From the NCBI GenBank assembly GCA_026770025.1, contig JAMXDE010000025.1, positions 558,001-622,000 of the forward strand: 64,000 bases of DNA, read 5' to 3'. Within the stretch, counting starts at the first letter, position 1. Each line of letters begins with the position of its first letter. The translations under genes were made by a program, and so were the position numbers. Of this stretch, positions 43,446 through 54,389 are shown piece after piece. The DNA is from Craspedostauros australis. Its lineage: Eukaryota > Bacillariophyta > Bacillariophyceae > Mastogloiales > Achnanthaceae. Below the pieces are notes generated by a model. That model saw only the letters and a program-made list of their open reading frames with translations, was not told the origin of the DNA and searched no databases.

Positions 43446-46148
43446 CTACTTCGACTTGCATTTACATCTCTGCTGTGTTGGTATCCTGCTCTGCCTTGCT
43501 GTGATGCTCGGTCTTGCCAACGAACATGGCCACATGAATGTATTCATGGTGGGTGCTGCTTCGGTCTTGCTGTTGTTGTTGTTGTTGTGAGGCTCAATGA
43601 TCTCGGCTTTGCTCTTGCTGGGCGTCTTCTTCTTCTTGCCTTTCTTCTGTTGCTCAGCCTCCTTGTTGGCTTTGGTGGTCACAACGATTTGCTTCTCCAG
43701 CAACGGAATGAGGCTGCTGGTTGTTCGCAGGTTCGTTTTCAGGCACTGCAGTCCACTGACAGCCATCACCTTGAGCGCATAATTGTACATACCTTTGATG
43801 TCAGGCTTGGCGTATTTGAAGCCAGCTGATTTGCCTTTGTTGCCTGTTGCAGCTGGTTTCTTGGTGGTTGCGTTGGTTGCCTCCTCCTCCTCCAACACGA
43901 AGTCCGTGTGAGACACGGTAACGCCGATCTTGTTGCCATCCTCATCAGTTTCAGTGAATGTTTGTTTCCGCACATTCATGCTCAGTCCCTTGCGCTCCAT
44001 CACAAATTTGTCACCTCCTTTCGCAGCACAAATTGCGTAGGCGATCTGATGGTGGCGAACATACGCACTCGCCAGCTTGTCCAGCCCAAATTGCTCCCAA
44101 CAGGTTCCACAAGCGCCCCACAACGCATCAGTGGTGAACATGCGACTCCCGTTGTGCTTACCTTGATATGCTGACACGTGTTTCGACATTGCTGGGAATA
44201 TCGCATCGTCTTTCACATTCGTGATGGGAGAATTTGGTGGTTGCAGTCGTAAGTGCCATCCGCAACTGTCAAACTCCTCATTGATGAACCTGAGTAGTTC
44301 CGCGTCTCTGTGTGGCCCCGCGCCATCCATCTGGTACCGAATCACCACGTTTTTTCCCGTCTCGGCCTTGATTTTGCTGGCGAGCGAATCCAGTGCGGGG
44401 ATTTCTGTTTCGCGGAAGAATTTCTTGAGGCTGTACTTCGGCTTGGGCTTATCAGGCGCACCAACTGATTCCTTGCTGCCCGTGATCTCCAGTGCTTGGA
44501 AGTACAGTTCACCCTTCACACGAGAGATTTTGTTGGGATCAGGAAGGTGTTTGTACTTGGTTGGCGAGACCCAAGTTCGCTTGTACGTATTCTTCTGCGC
44601 TGGGACCATGCGCCCAACACGTTCAAAGCTGACCCGATACGCCTTTCCTCCTTGCGCAAAGGAGTTACCTGTTGGTGCGAACGCTGTTGATGCAATCACC
44701 ATGGTCTTTTCAATGTGGCACTTGTGGTGCACAGGGTGGTCGATAGGCTTAACTCCCATCTGGGGCACATGTTTGAGGTTGCGCCAAGCGACAATAGAGT
44801 AGAACCACTTTTCGTCCATGTGGACAACAACAACTTGCGTATTCGGGAACAGCTGCGCTGATTCCCAGAACACACAGAAGTCCTTGGCCCAGATCTCGCG
44901 CTTCATCTTCGTGGTGCCATTGATCAGAGGGAGCATTGTTGTAGAGCGGTATTCGCTGCCCTCCAAACCCATCACGTACGTTCGAATGGTCTCTGCGCTA
45001 ACACATTCAACATTGCCCCTTCCTGCTAGTTCGTGTGCAATATCGTCCCACGAGAGTGCGCCACCGCATTGTCGCATCACATCCTGGAGGTTGTATTGGA
45101 GGAATGGACCGCGCTCCAACCACAAATCGGACAGGGCTTTCGCAGATGCCAGCTCCTCAGGCAAAGCAGAAGCAAATGCAGATGAGATGTTGTCAGACTT
45201 CAACCGTTGTTGTGGATGTTTCAGCCTCAACTGCTTAGCGAAGGCAGCGCGTGGCGTGAAGCATTGTTGTTGTTTCTGGGAGCTGGTGAAGATGCTCCTG
45301 CCTGTGTCGCTGCGCTTCTTCCGTTCGAAGTTGTTCTGTTGGAACTTTTGGATGTTGCTGGCGACAGTAGAAGTGCCAATATCCCAAGCATGGGCGATCA
45401 ATTTTGCATTGGCTGGGATCCCACCCAAATTGAAGTAGAGAACGATGTAGTTGTGCTTTTCTTGCCTATCAAGTTGTTTCTTGCTATTGGTGGTCTTAGT
45501 GTTGCTACGCCCTCCATCCTTTCGCAACCATCCTTTCGTTGTTGGACCTTTCTTCATCTGCTTCTTGAGATGGGCGATTGCCATTTCTTTCTGTTGACGT
45601 GAGACCTCCAGAAAAGCAGCAATTTTGGCTTCTTGCGATTCCATGGTAGTTGGGGATGGTGTGGGGGGCTCAGCCTTGTTGTTGGCACGCGTGGCAGCGA
45701 CGGAGTGATGCTGGGGAGAAAGGAGGGAAGGCTTAGCAAGGCCACCAGCGTTTGGAGTCCGTGCGAAGGTAGCAAGGCTGTGTGGCGCGCACAGATCCTC
45801 ACGAACGATGTACATGTGCCCTCTGGACATCACTGGGGTCACCATGACCATCTCCACCTCTCCTGGTGCAAGAGGCCCATCACGTTTGACGGTAGCGCCC
45901 TCAACAGTCAGCTTCATCAGCGACTGGACATGGCACACACCGAGGTCATGAACCCTGCCACGTGAGTCCGTGTGGGATGACACCTTCACACAGTCACCAG
46001 CGAGCATCATGCTTGCAAGGTGAAGAGTACAGTGATTGCAGGATGATGTGAACTTTGTTGATGGAGGCTGCAGTTGAGTTGAAAGACGCGTCGCAACACA
46101 CACCAGAAACACAATGACAGCAACGCAGCGCACCGCATCATCAGCCAT
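43446..46148 (-). CDS. Element X transposase (Tc1/mariner superfamily, plant-MLE-like)
   Basis: A 900-residue frame. A helix-turn-helix-like segment lies near residues 232-270 (HNYIVLYFNLGGIPANAKLIA...). The DDE/D core has HMDEKWFYS near 445, RYQMDGAGPH near 608 and PPNSPITNVKDD near 647. The spacing between the last two acidic residues (38-39 residues) is like the DD39D mariner-like elements of plants and algae. The product is much longer than the ~350-450 residues typical of mariner enzymes, with a long N-terminal extension and a Lys-rich C-terminal tail (KGKKKKTPSKSK). The first Met is followed by a hydrophobic stretch, and the Met near residue 169 (MESQEAK) may be the true start. The frame has no lesion. 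Its enclosure by TIRs flanked by TA supports this being the enzyme of element X. Confidence 0.82.
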   Translation of the reverse strand: MADDAVRCVAVIVFLVCVATRLSTQLQPPSTKFTSSCNHCTLHLASMMLAGDCVKVSSHTDSRGRVHDLGVCHVQSLMKLTVEGATVKRDGPLAPGEVEMVMVTPVMSRGHMYIVREDLCAPHSLATFARTPNAGGLAKPSLLSPQHHSVAATRANNKAEPPTPSPTTMESQEAKIAAFLEVSRQQKEMAIAHLKKQMKKGPTTKGWLRKDGGRSNTKTTNSKKQLDRQEKHNYIVLYFNLGGIPANAKLIAHAWDIGTSTVASNIQKFQQNNFERKKRSDTGRSIFTSSQKQQQCFTPRAAFAKQLRLKHPQQRLKSDNISSAFASALPEELASAKALSDLWLERGPFLQYNLQDVMRQCGGALSWDDIAHELAGRGNVECVSAETIRTYVMGLEGSEYRSTTMLPLINGTTKMKREIWAKDFCVFWESAQLFPNTQVVVVHMDEKWFYSIVAWRNLKHVPQMGVKPIDHPVHHKCHIEKTMVIASTAFAPTGNSFAQGGKAYRVSFERVGRMVPAQKNTYKRTWVSPTKYKHLPDPNKISRVKGELYFQALEITGSKESVGAPDKPKPKYSLKKFFRETEIPALDSLASKIKAETGKNVVIRYQMDGAGPHRDAELLRFINEEFDSCGWHLRLQPPNSPITNVKDDAIFPAMSKHVSAYQGKHNGSRMFTTDALWGACGTCWEQFGLDKLASAYVRHHQIAYAICAAKGGDKFVMERKGLSMNVRKQTFTETDEDGNKIGVTVSHTDFVLEEEEATNATTKKPAATGNKGKSAGFKYAKPDIKGMYNYALKVMAVSGLQCLKTNLRTTSSLIPLLEKQIVVTTKANKEAEQQKKGKKKKTPSKSKAEIIEPHNNNNNSKTEAAPTMNTFMWPCSLARPSITARQSRIPTQQRCKCKSK

Positions 46149-46199
46149 CGCAGCACAGCACGGCGCAGCGCATCACAGAGGACATGGGCAACATTGGAT

Positions 46200-47640
46200 G
46201 GTCAGAAGGTGCATCGTATCGTCCACTCTCTCCGATGTGGAGGGTCACAGTCATTCTACATTGTTGTAAAAGCAAGGGCTACAAGCAGCAGAGAATCAAC
46301 AGCCGGTCGTCCCAGATGCGCAATGTTTCCGTTGTCCATTTTGTGAGGTCAGTTTTGTTGTTGTGGAATGGAGGTGCAATTCGGGACTCGAAAAGTGCTC
46401 TCATTGGTTGGCACATTCGGCAGAATTGTGGTTAATCTCCATGGCCCCCAACAGCAAAAACTGTTTGAGAACACCAAACACAACACAACAACACGACAAT
46501 GGAGAAACACAACAAAACTCCTCAAGCGCCGTCGAACGGCATCATCGTCACTGCCACAACCAGCGGTCCAGTGCAAGATCTGAGCGCATAGGCGGAACCG
46601 CCATGTAAAGCTTGGTGGATGAGCGAGAGGGGGATGCCATCGTGGTTGATTTGGGGCCGTCGCAGGCCCACGCGCAAACGATACGATTCGGAGGAACATC
46701 AGCTCGTTGGATATGGTCTCTGCCTGGAATGCACAGGCCATTCCAACGACCATGGATGGGCAAGACGTATCCAAGAGGATACGGTGAAGATGCACACGAA
46801 GTTTGAGGGTCGGGGGTGGCCTGGAAGGTGCCCTCCGCAAGAAGCAAGTGGCGGGCAAGAGTTTTTTGGTGGGTGGCGGCGGACACATCACGTGACTTGG
46901 GTGGTGATGGGCGCCATTGACAAGTCACCCAGATCGCCAAGCTACCCATCGCAGATGTGTTCAGAATCAAATCAGGAACAAGAATATGGAGGATATTCCG
47001 AGTAGGATTGTCTGGAAGAGGCTGCAGCCTGGGATGCACACAAAATGGTGTTTTTGGGGTGTCGCAAAAACTCCATGTTGGCGTCAGCCCATGGAGATGT
47101 ACCTTTGGAGGTATGAACGCCCCAACCATTTTGAACACATCAGTGTGTCGCCAGAGAACGTGGGAACGCATGAGGGGCATGTGAAGAAGCTGCAAGGGTC
47201 CTATCGACGAGATACGGATCCAAATCCAAACGGCATGCGCGTCGGAATCGGGTGTTCGAAATTTCTGCGTTTCAGTGCAGGGACAGTTTGGAGTGTGAAA
47301 TGCACATTGGACTCGGAGCGCTTCATGGAGTGGATAGATGGGGGGTATCCGGAGCCAGTGTGGTGCGCAGATTGTGAAAATGCCAGGGATGATAATGATG
47401 ATCATGGGTGGTGAAGGTAGGGCAGCATGATGCCATCGAGAATTTTTCGCACCCACCACCTGACACACAGCAAGCCAAAACGACATTAAAAATAAAGTTC
47501 ATACAAATTTAACTTCGATATTCAGAATAAGCGATAGCCAAGCGTTCGAATGCACTGTCTATTTTAAATTTTAAACCATATGGTGTCGAGATATAACATC
47601 ATAAGCAGTTGTTTGGATGGTTTTGGGTGTGCTCTATTTT
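46200..47640 (+). other. Right-hand segment of element X, shared with X-B
   Basis: Similar along its length to 48,830-50,152 plus 52,562-52,640. Plus-strand stretches conserved between copies include CPFCEVSF/CPLCEENF, GLCLECTGHS..HGWA.RI and PVWCADC.NAR, suggesting a Cys-rich protein once encoded here, perhaps spliced. A 312-residue minus-strand frame also exists (47,486-46,548), and I cannot decide between the strands. I name no product. Confidence 0.5.
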
Positions 47641-47670
47641 AGTCTACTTTATCACGACTCATCACGAGTA

Positions 47671-47721
47671 AAACTCCACAACTAGTGTTATCGTGAACAG
47701 TTTACGGTTTGGCGCAGGTCG
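47671..47721 (-). repeat. Element X right terminal inverted repeat
   Basis: Complementary to 30,201-30,251 and followed by tactctactctactctactg. TA is the minimal duplication. The stretch 47,722-48,100 beyond it has no recognisable gene. Confidence 0.8.
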
Positions 47722-48099
47722 TACTCTACTCTACTCTACTGGGAAACGGTTGACATGTGTATTTCGCAGCTAAATAAATGTTTTTTGTCATTGTCGCAAG
47801 GACGCGCCTGTCAACAGTCCGGCCATTGTGATTGGTCAGGCACCAAAACGACCTGGTTAGTGAACTTTGGCCCCAAAAACGACCTGGTCAGGGACACCCG
47901 GCAAATCCAATGACACCGCCATTCGACTAATACGACTATTCCTTCATGACGTCATTGTTTTTGGTGACATTCGGTCACTTTGAGAACCTTCAACATCAGG
48001 ACATAACGACGTCAACAAGCCAGTGGTTCGTGCATCCCAAGCAAATGCATTGGGCATACTTCGGACAAATAAAATATCAAAATGGCGTCAACAGCAAGC

Positions 48100-48320
48100 C
48101 TTGTCGAGTCCCGCCAAGACACAAGAGTTAACGTTAATGTAACGTTTGAGGCCAATATATTTCGCATGATGCAATTGTGATGCAGCTGAGGCCAAAATAA
48201 GTCGCATAATGCAATTGTGATGCAGTTGAGGTCAAAATAAGTCGCATGATGCAATTGTGATGCAGCTGAGGTCAAAATAAGTCGCATGATGCAAAAGAAA
48301 GTCGCATGCGAACACCACTC
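48100..48320 (+). repeat. 40-bp tandem array, four units (copy C1)
   Basis: Four units of 40 bp start at 48,148, 48,188, 48,228 and 48,268 (gaggtcaaaataagtcgcat, then gatgcaattgtgatgcagct). About 45 bp of flanking sequence on the left (gagtcccg, aagaca, taacgtt) is also shared with copy C2 at 53.6 kb. No gene. Confidence 0.85.
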
Positions 48321-50132
48321 GTGACCAAACATTGTGACGAGAAGCCGGTTTCGTCAATCAGACCGCACGAACAGAACAGGGGAGGAGTTCGTTTTTGTCG
48401 ATGTTCTCTGTTTCTAATCCGTTATCGTGATGAAGCGATCGCCTGCGAATTTGTTTCATCAGCGAATTCCGGACGGCAGAACAGGACTGCCGACAAATAG
48501 TCAGGTGGTGCGCTGATTGAATTGATCCCAAGACGCTCAGCTGCCCAACGCACAACCCGCAGATCGCATTCGGTGCACCAACGATAACACCAGTCGCAGA
48601 GTTTTGGCCGCTTGTTGCCGCTGGTTTGCTTGGTTTTGGGAGAAGCGGCGATTGCATCTTTAGAGCTATTCCGTGTTGCCTCTCTCCGATCCGTCTTCTA
48701 CGTCACATAGCACAGATTCCACGTCATGCAAAACCACTCACAACACAGCGAGTGAAATCGTCCAACAGCGCGCGACTCTTCTTCCGCAACTCAGTGAGGT
48801 GGCCGCGCAGCACACACCAGTAGTGCCGCAACACGAGGAGGACGGGCGCAAGGTGCCTTGTACCATCCACTCTTTCCTCTGTGGGACCGTCACAGTCTGA
48901 GCAGAGAAACAAGAGAAGCTCGTTCGAGATGCAGAGTGTTTCCTGTGTCCACTTTGTGAGGAGAATTTTGTTGCCTCTGTTGTGTTGTTGTGGAATGGAT
49001 TCGAAATTCGGGACTCGCAAAGTGTTCTCATTTTTGACAACATTTGATGGAATTGTGGTTAATCTCCATGGCCCCCAATAGCAAAAACTAGTTGAGAACA
49101 CCAAACTCAACACAACAACACGACAATGGAGAGTCACAACAAACTCCTCAAGTGCTGTTGATTAGCATTGATGGCAATGCCACAACCAGCGATCCATTGC
49201 AACATCTGAGCATATAGATGGGACCGCTATGCAAAGCTTGGTGGATGAGCAAGATTGGGCTGCCAGAATGGTTGTTTTTTGACAGTGACAGGCCCACGTG
49301 CAAACAACATGATTTAGAGGAAAATATGCTTGTTGGATATGGTCTCTGCCTGGAATGCACAGGCCATTCCACCATCCATGGATGGGCAAGCCGCATCAAA
49401 GAGGAAGAGATGAAGGTGACCACACAGTTTGAGGCTTGGAGGTGGCCTGGATGCTCCGGAGGGCAAGAGTTTTTTGGTAGGTGGCAGTGAACACATCATG
49501 TGACTTTGGTGGTGATGGGGGCCATGTACAAGTCTCCCAAATCGCCAAGCCACCCATCAAAGATGTGTTCGAAAATCAACTGAAGATGGCCATGGCATAG
49601 TATTCTCCACACATGTTGTCTGGAAGAGGCTGCAGCCTGGGATGCACATGAAAGGGTTGTTTTTAGTGGTCGAAACACATGATGGCCTTGTCATACTGAG
49701 GTGTACCATCAAGGGCATGGGTGCCCCACCCATTATGAATGCATCATTGAGTCACCAGGGAATGTGTAAATGTATGAGGGGCACGTGGAAGGGCTGCAGG
49801 GATCCTATCGACAAGATACAGATCTGAGTACGAATGACATCCACATCAAAATCAGGTTTTCAATATTGCTGCGTTTCAGTGCAGGGCGACATTGGAGTAT
49901 GAGATGCGGTTATGCATGGAGGAGCTTCATGGAGTAGATGTATTGGGTATATGGAGCCAGTGTGGTGTGCAGATTGCAAAAATGCCAGGATGATGATGAT
50001 CATGGGTGCTGAAAGGAGGGCAGCAGGGTGCCATCGAGAATTTTTTGGCATCCACCACATGACAGACACCAAGCCAAAACGATGTTAAACATAAAACTAA
50101 TAGTAGTTCAACTTCAATATTCAGAATCGCTG

Positions 50133-50152
50133 ATAGACAGGTTTCCGAATGC
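50133..50152. repeat. 20-bp target-site duplication, left copy
   Basis: atagacaggtttccgaatgc, identical to 52,542-52,561. It flanks the LINE fragment. Confidence 0.92.
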
Positions 50153-52541
50153 TGTTGCACACCTGTCCATGGTGATGCAACACTATGAACAGGACACGGA
50201 GACCGGCCGATTGCTACGCGCCTCGCTCTGGCATCTCGAACTATGGACCGGACTGCCAGGATGGCTGCAGCAACACGAGCGCAAGTGGAAGACTTGGACA
50301 GCCATGTCATGGTGGCACAACACGTTCCGCACCGCCACTCAACTTGGAATCACCATGACCAACCAAACACATGCTACAGGAATGCCGTGTCGCTGCGACG
50401 AGACGATTATGCACCTCGCCATCCAAGCTGGAGTCCCCACAAAAGACCCTGGGACTTGCCAATGTTGCCTGCCTCCAGCTCAGGGCCCTCTGGCTGTCTG
50501 ACATCACCACAGCCTGCGGCACACAAATCATGCCCGACATCCTCCGGAGAATAGGATTGCCCACGGGCACAACCAAGTGGCCTAAGACCGGACCAGTGAC
50601 TTGGACAGCATGGGAAGCATGGGAACAAGTGCTGGCGACACTGGTGGCAGCGAACTGGCCAGGCTGGTATGTGAAAGTCCAGCTTGGGCTATGATACCAA
50701 GCCTCTCCCCGGCGCGCCGCCCAGCTACTTAATGGCACTGTCAATTTGCCAGGACAGCACAATGCCTCCAGCCTGCGCTGTGCGCCTCCAACTCACGTGG
50801 TTGATCGAGCTACCTGACGGTTGGGAGACACCACTATGGCATCTGGCAGCATTCTTGCTGAACACAGGCCAACCACCATCCAGGACTGGCTACGCCTCAA
50901 AGGCCCGGCGGCCACAGCCATGTTGCCAACACTCCACATCCATGGTGACATCCGCCAGATCGTTCAGGCGATCACAACCGCGACATGTGCAGCCTGCAGC
51001 AACGCATCCGCAAAGCACAACAAAGGCGCTGCCGCCACCGTCATCCAGAGTGCGGTTGGCAATAGTTCCCACCAAATCGTTGCAACCTCTGCCGTCCCCA
51101 CAGGGTCCCACTCAACAGACTCCAACAGGGCAGAGCTCGCAGGGGTACTCATGTCCAAATGGGTTGTAACCTCAGTTACGGAATGAGCAGGGGTGACAGG
51201 GCCAGCCACCATCGCGTGCGCCAATGACAGAGCCCTCAAGTCAATTTACTCCTCAGAATGGCCCGACCTAAGACAACCTGACCATGATCTGCGGGCTGAG
51301 ATTGTCTGCCAGCTCCATCAATTGGGAGTTCAATCCCGTCAGCAAGAAGTTCGAGGCCATGCAGACGCCTCCAGCCGACATCATACAGAGTGGGAGGTCA
51401 TGAATGTTGCGGCCGACGCCTACGCAGGCCAGCAGTGGGAACGTTCACAACAAGCCAGATGGGACCATACCGTCCACCAGTTCAGACCAGAGGGTGGACC
51501 CTGCACGCTGGGTCCATCAACATCACCAATCTCGGCTACTGGACTGTCCAAGGTGCGCTTGAAAGCATCGGTATTCGCCACAAGTGGTGCAGTTGGTGGG
51601 GGTCAGCGCATCCCAGGGAGGTGGACTGGACGCCTATGGAGGCCAACTCGCGACGCTGGAAGGGCGGCAAACGACGCACCCTCATCAAGTTGATGACTGG
51701 CACCGGTGCAAGTGGCAAAAACATGCAGCAACGGCAGCAGGAGGCCTCTAACATGTGCCCCTTCTGCGGCCAGCCAAGTCATCTGGTCCAAGGCGATCCT
51801 CAAAGCGCGGTCAATCGTGCGACCGCCCACTACTCCTCCCCCTGTCGCCCAACTGCTGTGCACTGCTCTCGTCCGAACATCCACTGGCAGCATTCCCCAT
51901 TGGGCATCCAAGACTCTCCCACCAAGTGCATCCAGCTCCAACAAGCAATGGTTGGGTGGGCTTCGGCCTGGCAGGAGCACGCACCTCCCGTGGCCCAGCA
52001 TCGCCGCAGGCACGCACCCAAACAGCTCTGCGACTGGCAAGCAAGTGTGACCAACCTTCTTTGGCGCACTGTACTGGAACAATGGAGAGATCGCAATGAA
52101 GCGAAAGCTGCGCAGCTGGCCGGCAACATGGTCACACTGCTACAACGCCAGGCACACCAGATTCGGTCCATGCAACAGGCAGACATCCTGTCCGTGCTAA
52201 GACCCCTCTGGGAGCACCCGCCCCCTACAACAAACCGCTGCGCTTTCTGACTTGGTTCAAGCCATCCGAACCGGTCTTGGTGATGCTGGCCCTCCTACCC
52301 CGACAGTGCTCACCAACTGGATGCTCAAACTCCACTGGCGTTCGCCCACGGAGCCTAGCCCCACGTCTCACCACCATACGGCAACTCCCAACCGCGACCC
52401 GACGATGCCACCTCACACACAGCATAACCACTCTCATGAATTCACTCCGTTCCCGCAGCATGTCATCACGTTGAATGAACGAGGCGGAATAAAAGCGCCC
52501 TCAGTGCATTACGTAACAGTTATATTCCATGTGGTATAAAA
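50153..52541 (+). mobile_element. 5'-truncated LINE fragment (RNase H and C-terminal region)
   Basis: 2,389 bp flanked by a perfect 20-bp duplication and ending in tataaaa. Frames show an RNase H-like piece (TDSNRAELAGVL near 51,120-51,155) and the downstream C-terminal region with RTLIKLMTGTGASGKNMQQR and CPFCGQPSHLV. This is a module seen at the end of RNase-H-bearing LINEs in stramenopiles. The RT proper is absent. It is a different family from the LINE at 571-30,179, whose finger reads CPVCGEHEETTEH. Retrotransposition explains both the truncation and the long TSD. Confidence 0.82.
50684..52250 (+). pseudogene. LINE ORF2 C-terminal remnant
   Basis: The coding sequence is spread over at least three frames. 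The piece at 50,821-51,186 ends with an RNase H-like AELAGVLMSKW. The piece at 51,390-52,250 begins out of frame with it and contains the CPFCGQP finger and a Trp-rich tail (WRTVLEQWRDRNEAKAAQL). Frameshifts near 51.2-51.4 kb and at 51.8 kb, together with the truncated 5' end, mark it as dead on arrival and since decayed. Confidence 0.7.
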
Positions 52542-52561
52542 ATAGACAGGTTTCCGAATGC
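52542..52561. repeat. 20-bp target-site duplication, right copy
   Basis: atagacaggtttccgaatgc. The X-B sequence resumes directly afterwards with gagatataacatcaaaagca, matching X near 47,590. The stretch 52,641-53,540 after X-B ends has no gene I can support. Confidence 0.92.
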
Positions 52562-53549
52562 ACGATATATTCTCAATTGTGAACGATGTGTTGTTGAGAT
52601 ATAACATCAAAAGCAGTTGTTTGGATGGTTTTGGGTGACCAGAGTATGCCTTTTTCGGTGCACAACAGTTCAAGCAGCACGTATATCAGGAGGAGAAGCT
52701 GCAGAGGTTCAAAAATCATCTCGTAATGCAGCGAAACAAGGCAGAACACATGACCAAAAATGAGAAACATCCAGTAGTAGATAATAGTAGTTGTATATTC
52801 GTTAGACTTGGCCTAGTTTAATTGTAGGCTAACATGTCGCACGTTTTCCTCACGAACCGAAATTGTGTCGTGTTCACGCAATCGGACCTGTGTTGTTGCT
52901 TGTTGTTGTTCGTTTCGTTTGGCGCGTTCTCACCCAAACGAAAGACGCTGCGAACATCGCAATACAACCGCCTACCCAGATGCTTGTGGCGAATACCAAA
53001 CAACGCGCGGCAAATCAAGACGCAGCAACTCGGCTTCATTGGAACAAAAGACAAATTCTCAACAGACACAACAAAGGAGGCATCATCATAACTCAAGTAA
53101 CAACACAACTATGGATTAACACATATAATAGAAAGAACTGATTCGAGTGAAGCATAAGAAGAGTAGAGTCGAGCATTGTGGTTTGTGGAGCGAGCTTGAT
53201 TTTGTGTGGTGGCGTGCTGTGTGTTGTTTGTGATTCTGTGGATGATTCGGCGACACACCGAAAGTGCGGACAGTCCTGGCGCAAAGAGCGAACACACAGA
53301 GTTGTGAACGCCACCACGACGAGTGTTGTCACCAAGCAAAACGGGTCTCAGCAGCAAACACGCAACGGGACTCAAAACACGACGAGCTCGGACCTGCCCC
53401 AACACGGACCTCGCCGACCGTCCTGCGGTCACCCGCGACGACAAAGTGTGCGCAGTTTCACCGTGCGCGTCTGGAACAACTCCGAACACAACGCGAGCAT
53501 GCCGGTCATGTGACGGTTGCATCAAGGTTAATGTTCTGTCGTAGCATGT

Positions 53550-53775
53550 AATCATGAGTCCCGTAAAGACATTATATGTAACGTTGTAGTAACGTTTGAG
53601 GTCAAAATATTTCGCATGATGCAATTGATATTCAGCTGAGGTCAAAATAAGTCGCATGATGCAATTGTGATGCAGTTGAGGTCAATATATTTCGCATGAT
53701 GCAATTGTGAGGCAGCTGAGGTCAAAATAAGTCGCATGATGCAGAAAAAAGTCGCACAACAAGTTTCACACGACT
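53550..53775 (+). repeat. 40-bp tandem array, four units (copy C2)
   Basis: Four units start at 53,598, 53,638, 53,678 and 53,718, in the same orientation, number and flanking context as C1. This is the last repeat before the gene island. The interval 53,776-54,389 is the putative promoter and leader of the next gene, with caacaacaac microsatellites near 54,220-54,290. Confidence 0.85.
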
Positions 53776-54389
53776 CATCGTGACTGACGCTGCATTCAAA
53801 CAGAGTAGGTCATTTCGGAGAATTTCAACGGGGTGGCGTTAAGTAGAAGAACGAAATACGACTAGAGGACATTGTTGGAACGTGAAAGAAGAGTTTGGAA
53901 CGAAAGGCACTCGAAGTTCCGTGAATTGGGACGGAATTTCGATTTAGTGCTTTATTTAGTCCGATTGGTCGAATGGACTGCTCTGACCATGTTTTGCCGG
54001 GTGTCCCAGTGAATTTGCTCAATTTGTGTCACATTTCGCGTGATTGGAGAGACTATTCCAGTACCATGTGGGCTAAAATGTGTCGGCATCAACTTTTCAC
54101 GATGGTCCCAAGTCGAACAAGACAAACAGAAAGGAAGGGAAAGAGAGAAACGGCACGACTGGATGTGGGTGTCTGGGTGAAGTCGGGAGGAACAACATCA
54201 TCAAACACGACAACATCACCAACAGCAGCAACAGCAGCACCACCACCACCACCAACAACAACAGGAACAACAACAAGAGGCGTGTGTGCGTTGGTTGGCT
54301 GCTTTTTGTGCTCACAATCACAACCGCGATCATCACCATCAAAAGCGCACCAACACTTGCACTGATCGAGACAGCACCACAACAACAAC

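Larger units (their letters stand above)
30201..47721. mobile_element. Element X: Tc1/mariner-type transposon with long TIRs, split by Harb-2
   Basis: Near-perfect inverted repeats of about 51 bp bound it: CGACCTGCGCCAAACCGTAA at 30,201 and its complement ending at 47,721. They are flanked by TA on both sides, within a tactcta/(tactc)n context. TA duplication fits Tc1/mariner, and the interior carries a mariner-type transposase. Subtracting Harb-2 leaves ~6.57 kb. It also holds a plus-strand ORF (41,323-42,408) and a right-hand segment (46,200-47,640) shared with the decayed copy X-B. The sequence at 42,409-43,445 shows only a cacat microsatellite and no clear gene. Confidence 0.72.
48575..52640 (+). 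mobile_element. X-B: decayed, internally deleted copy of element X
   Basis: The left part (48,596-48,740: gagttttggccgcttgttgc..., ggcgattgcatctttagagc..., ccacgtcatgcaaaac) matches X at 30,245-30,280 plus 41,230-41,335. It then jumps to sequence matching X from about 46,205, so the ORF interior and transposase are missing. It ends near 52,640 in ggttttgggtg, before the right TIR. Outer TIRs are not recognisable. A LINE fragment interrupts it at 50,153-52,541. Without that fragment it is about 1.7 kb. Confidence 0.72.

Noticed and set aside
46085-46148. Signal or membrane anchor at the N-terminus of the X transposase
   Set aside because: The hydrophobic stretch after the first Met is unlikely for a nuclear DNA-binding enzyme. 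Translation probably starts later, for example near residue 169.
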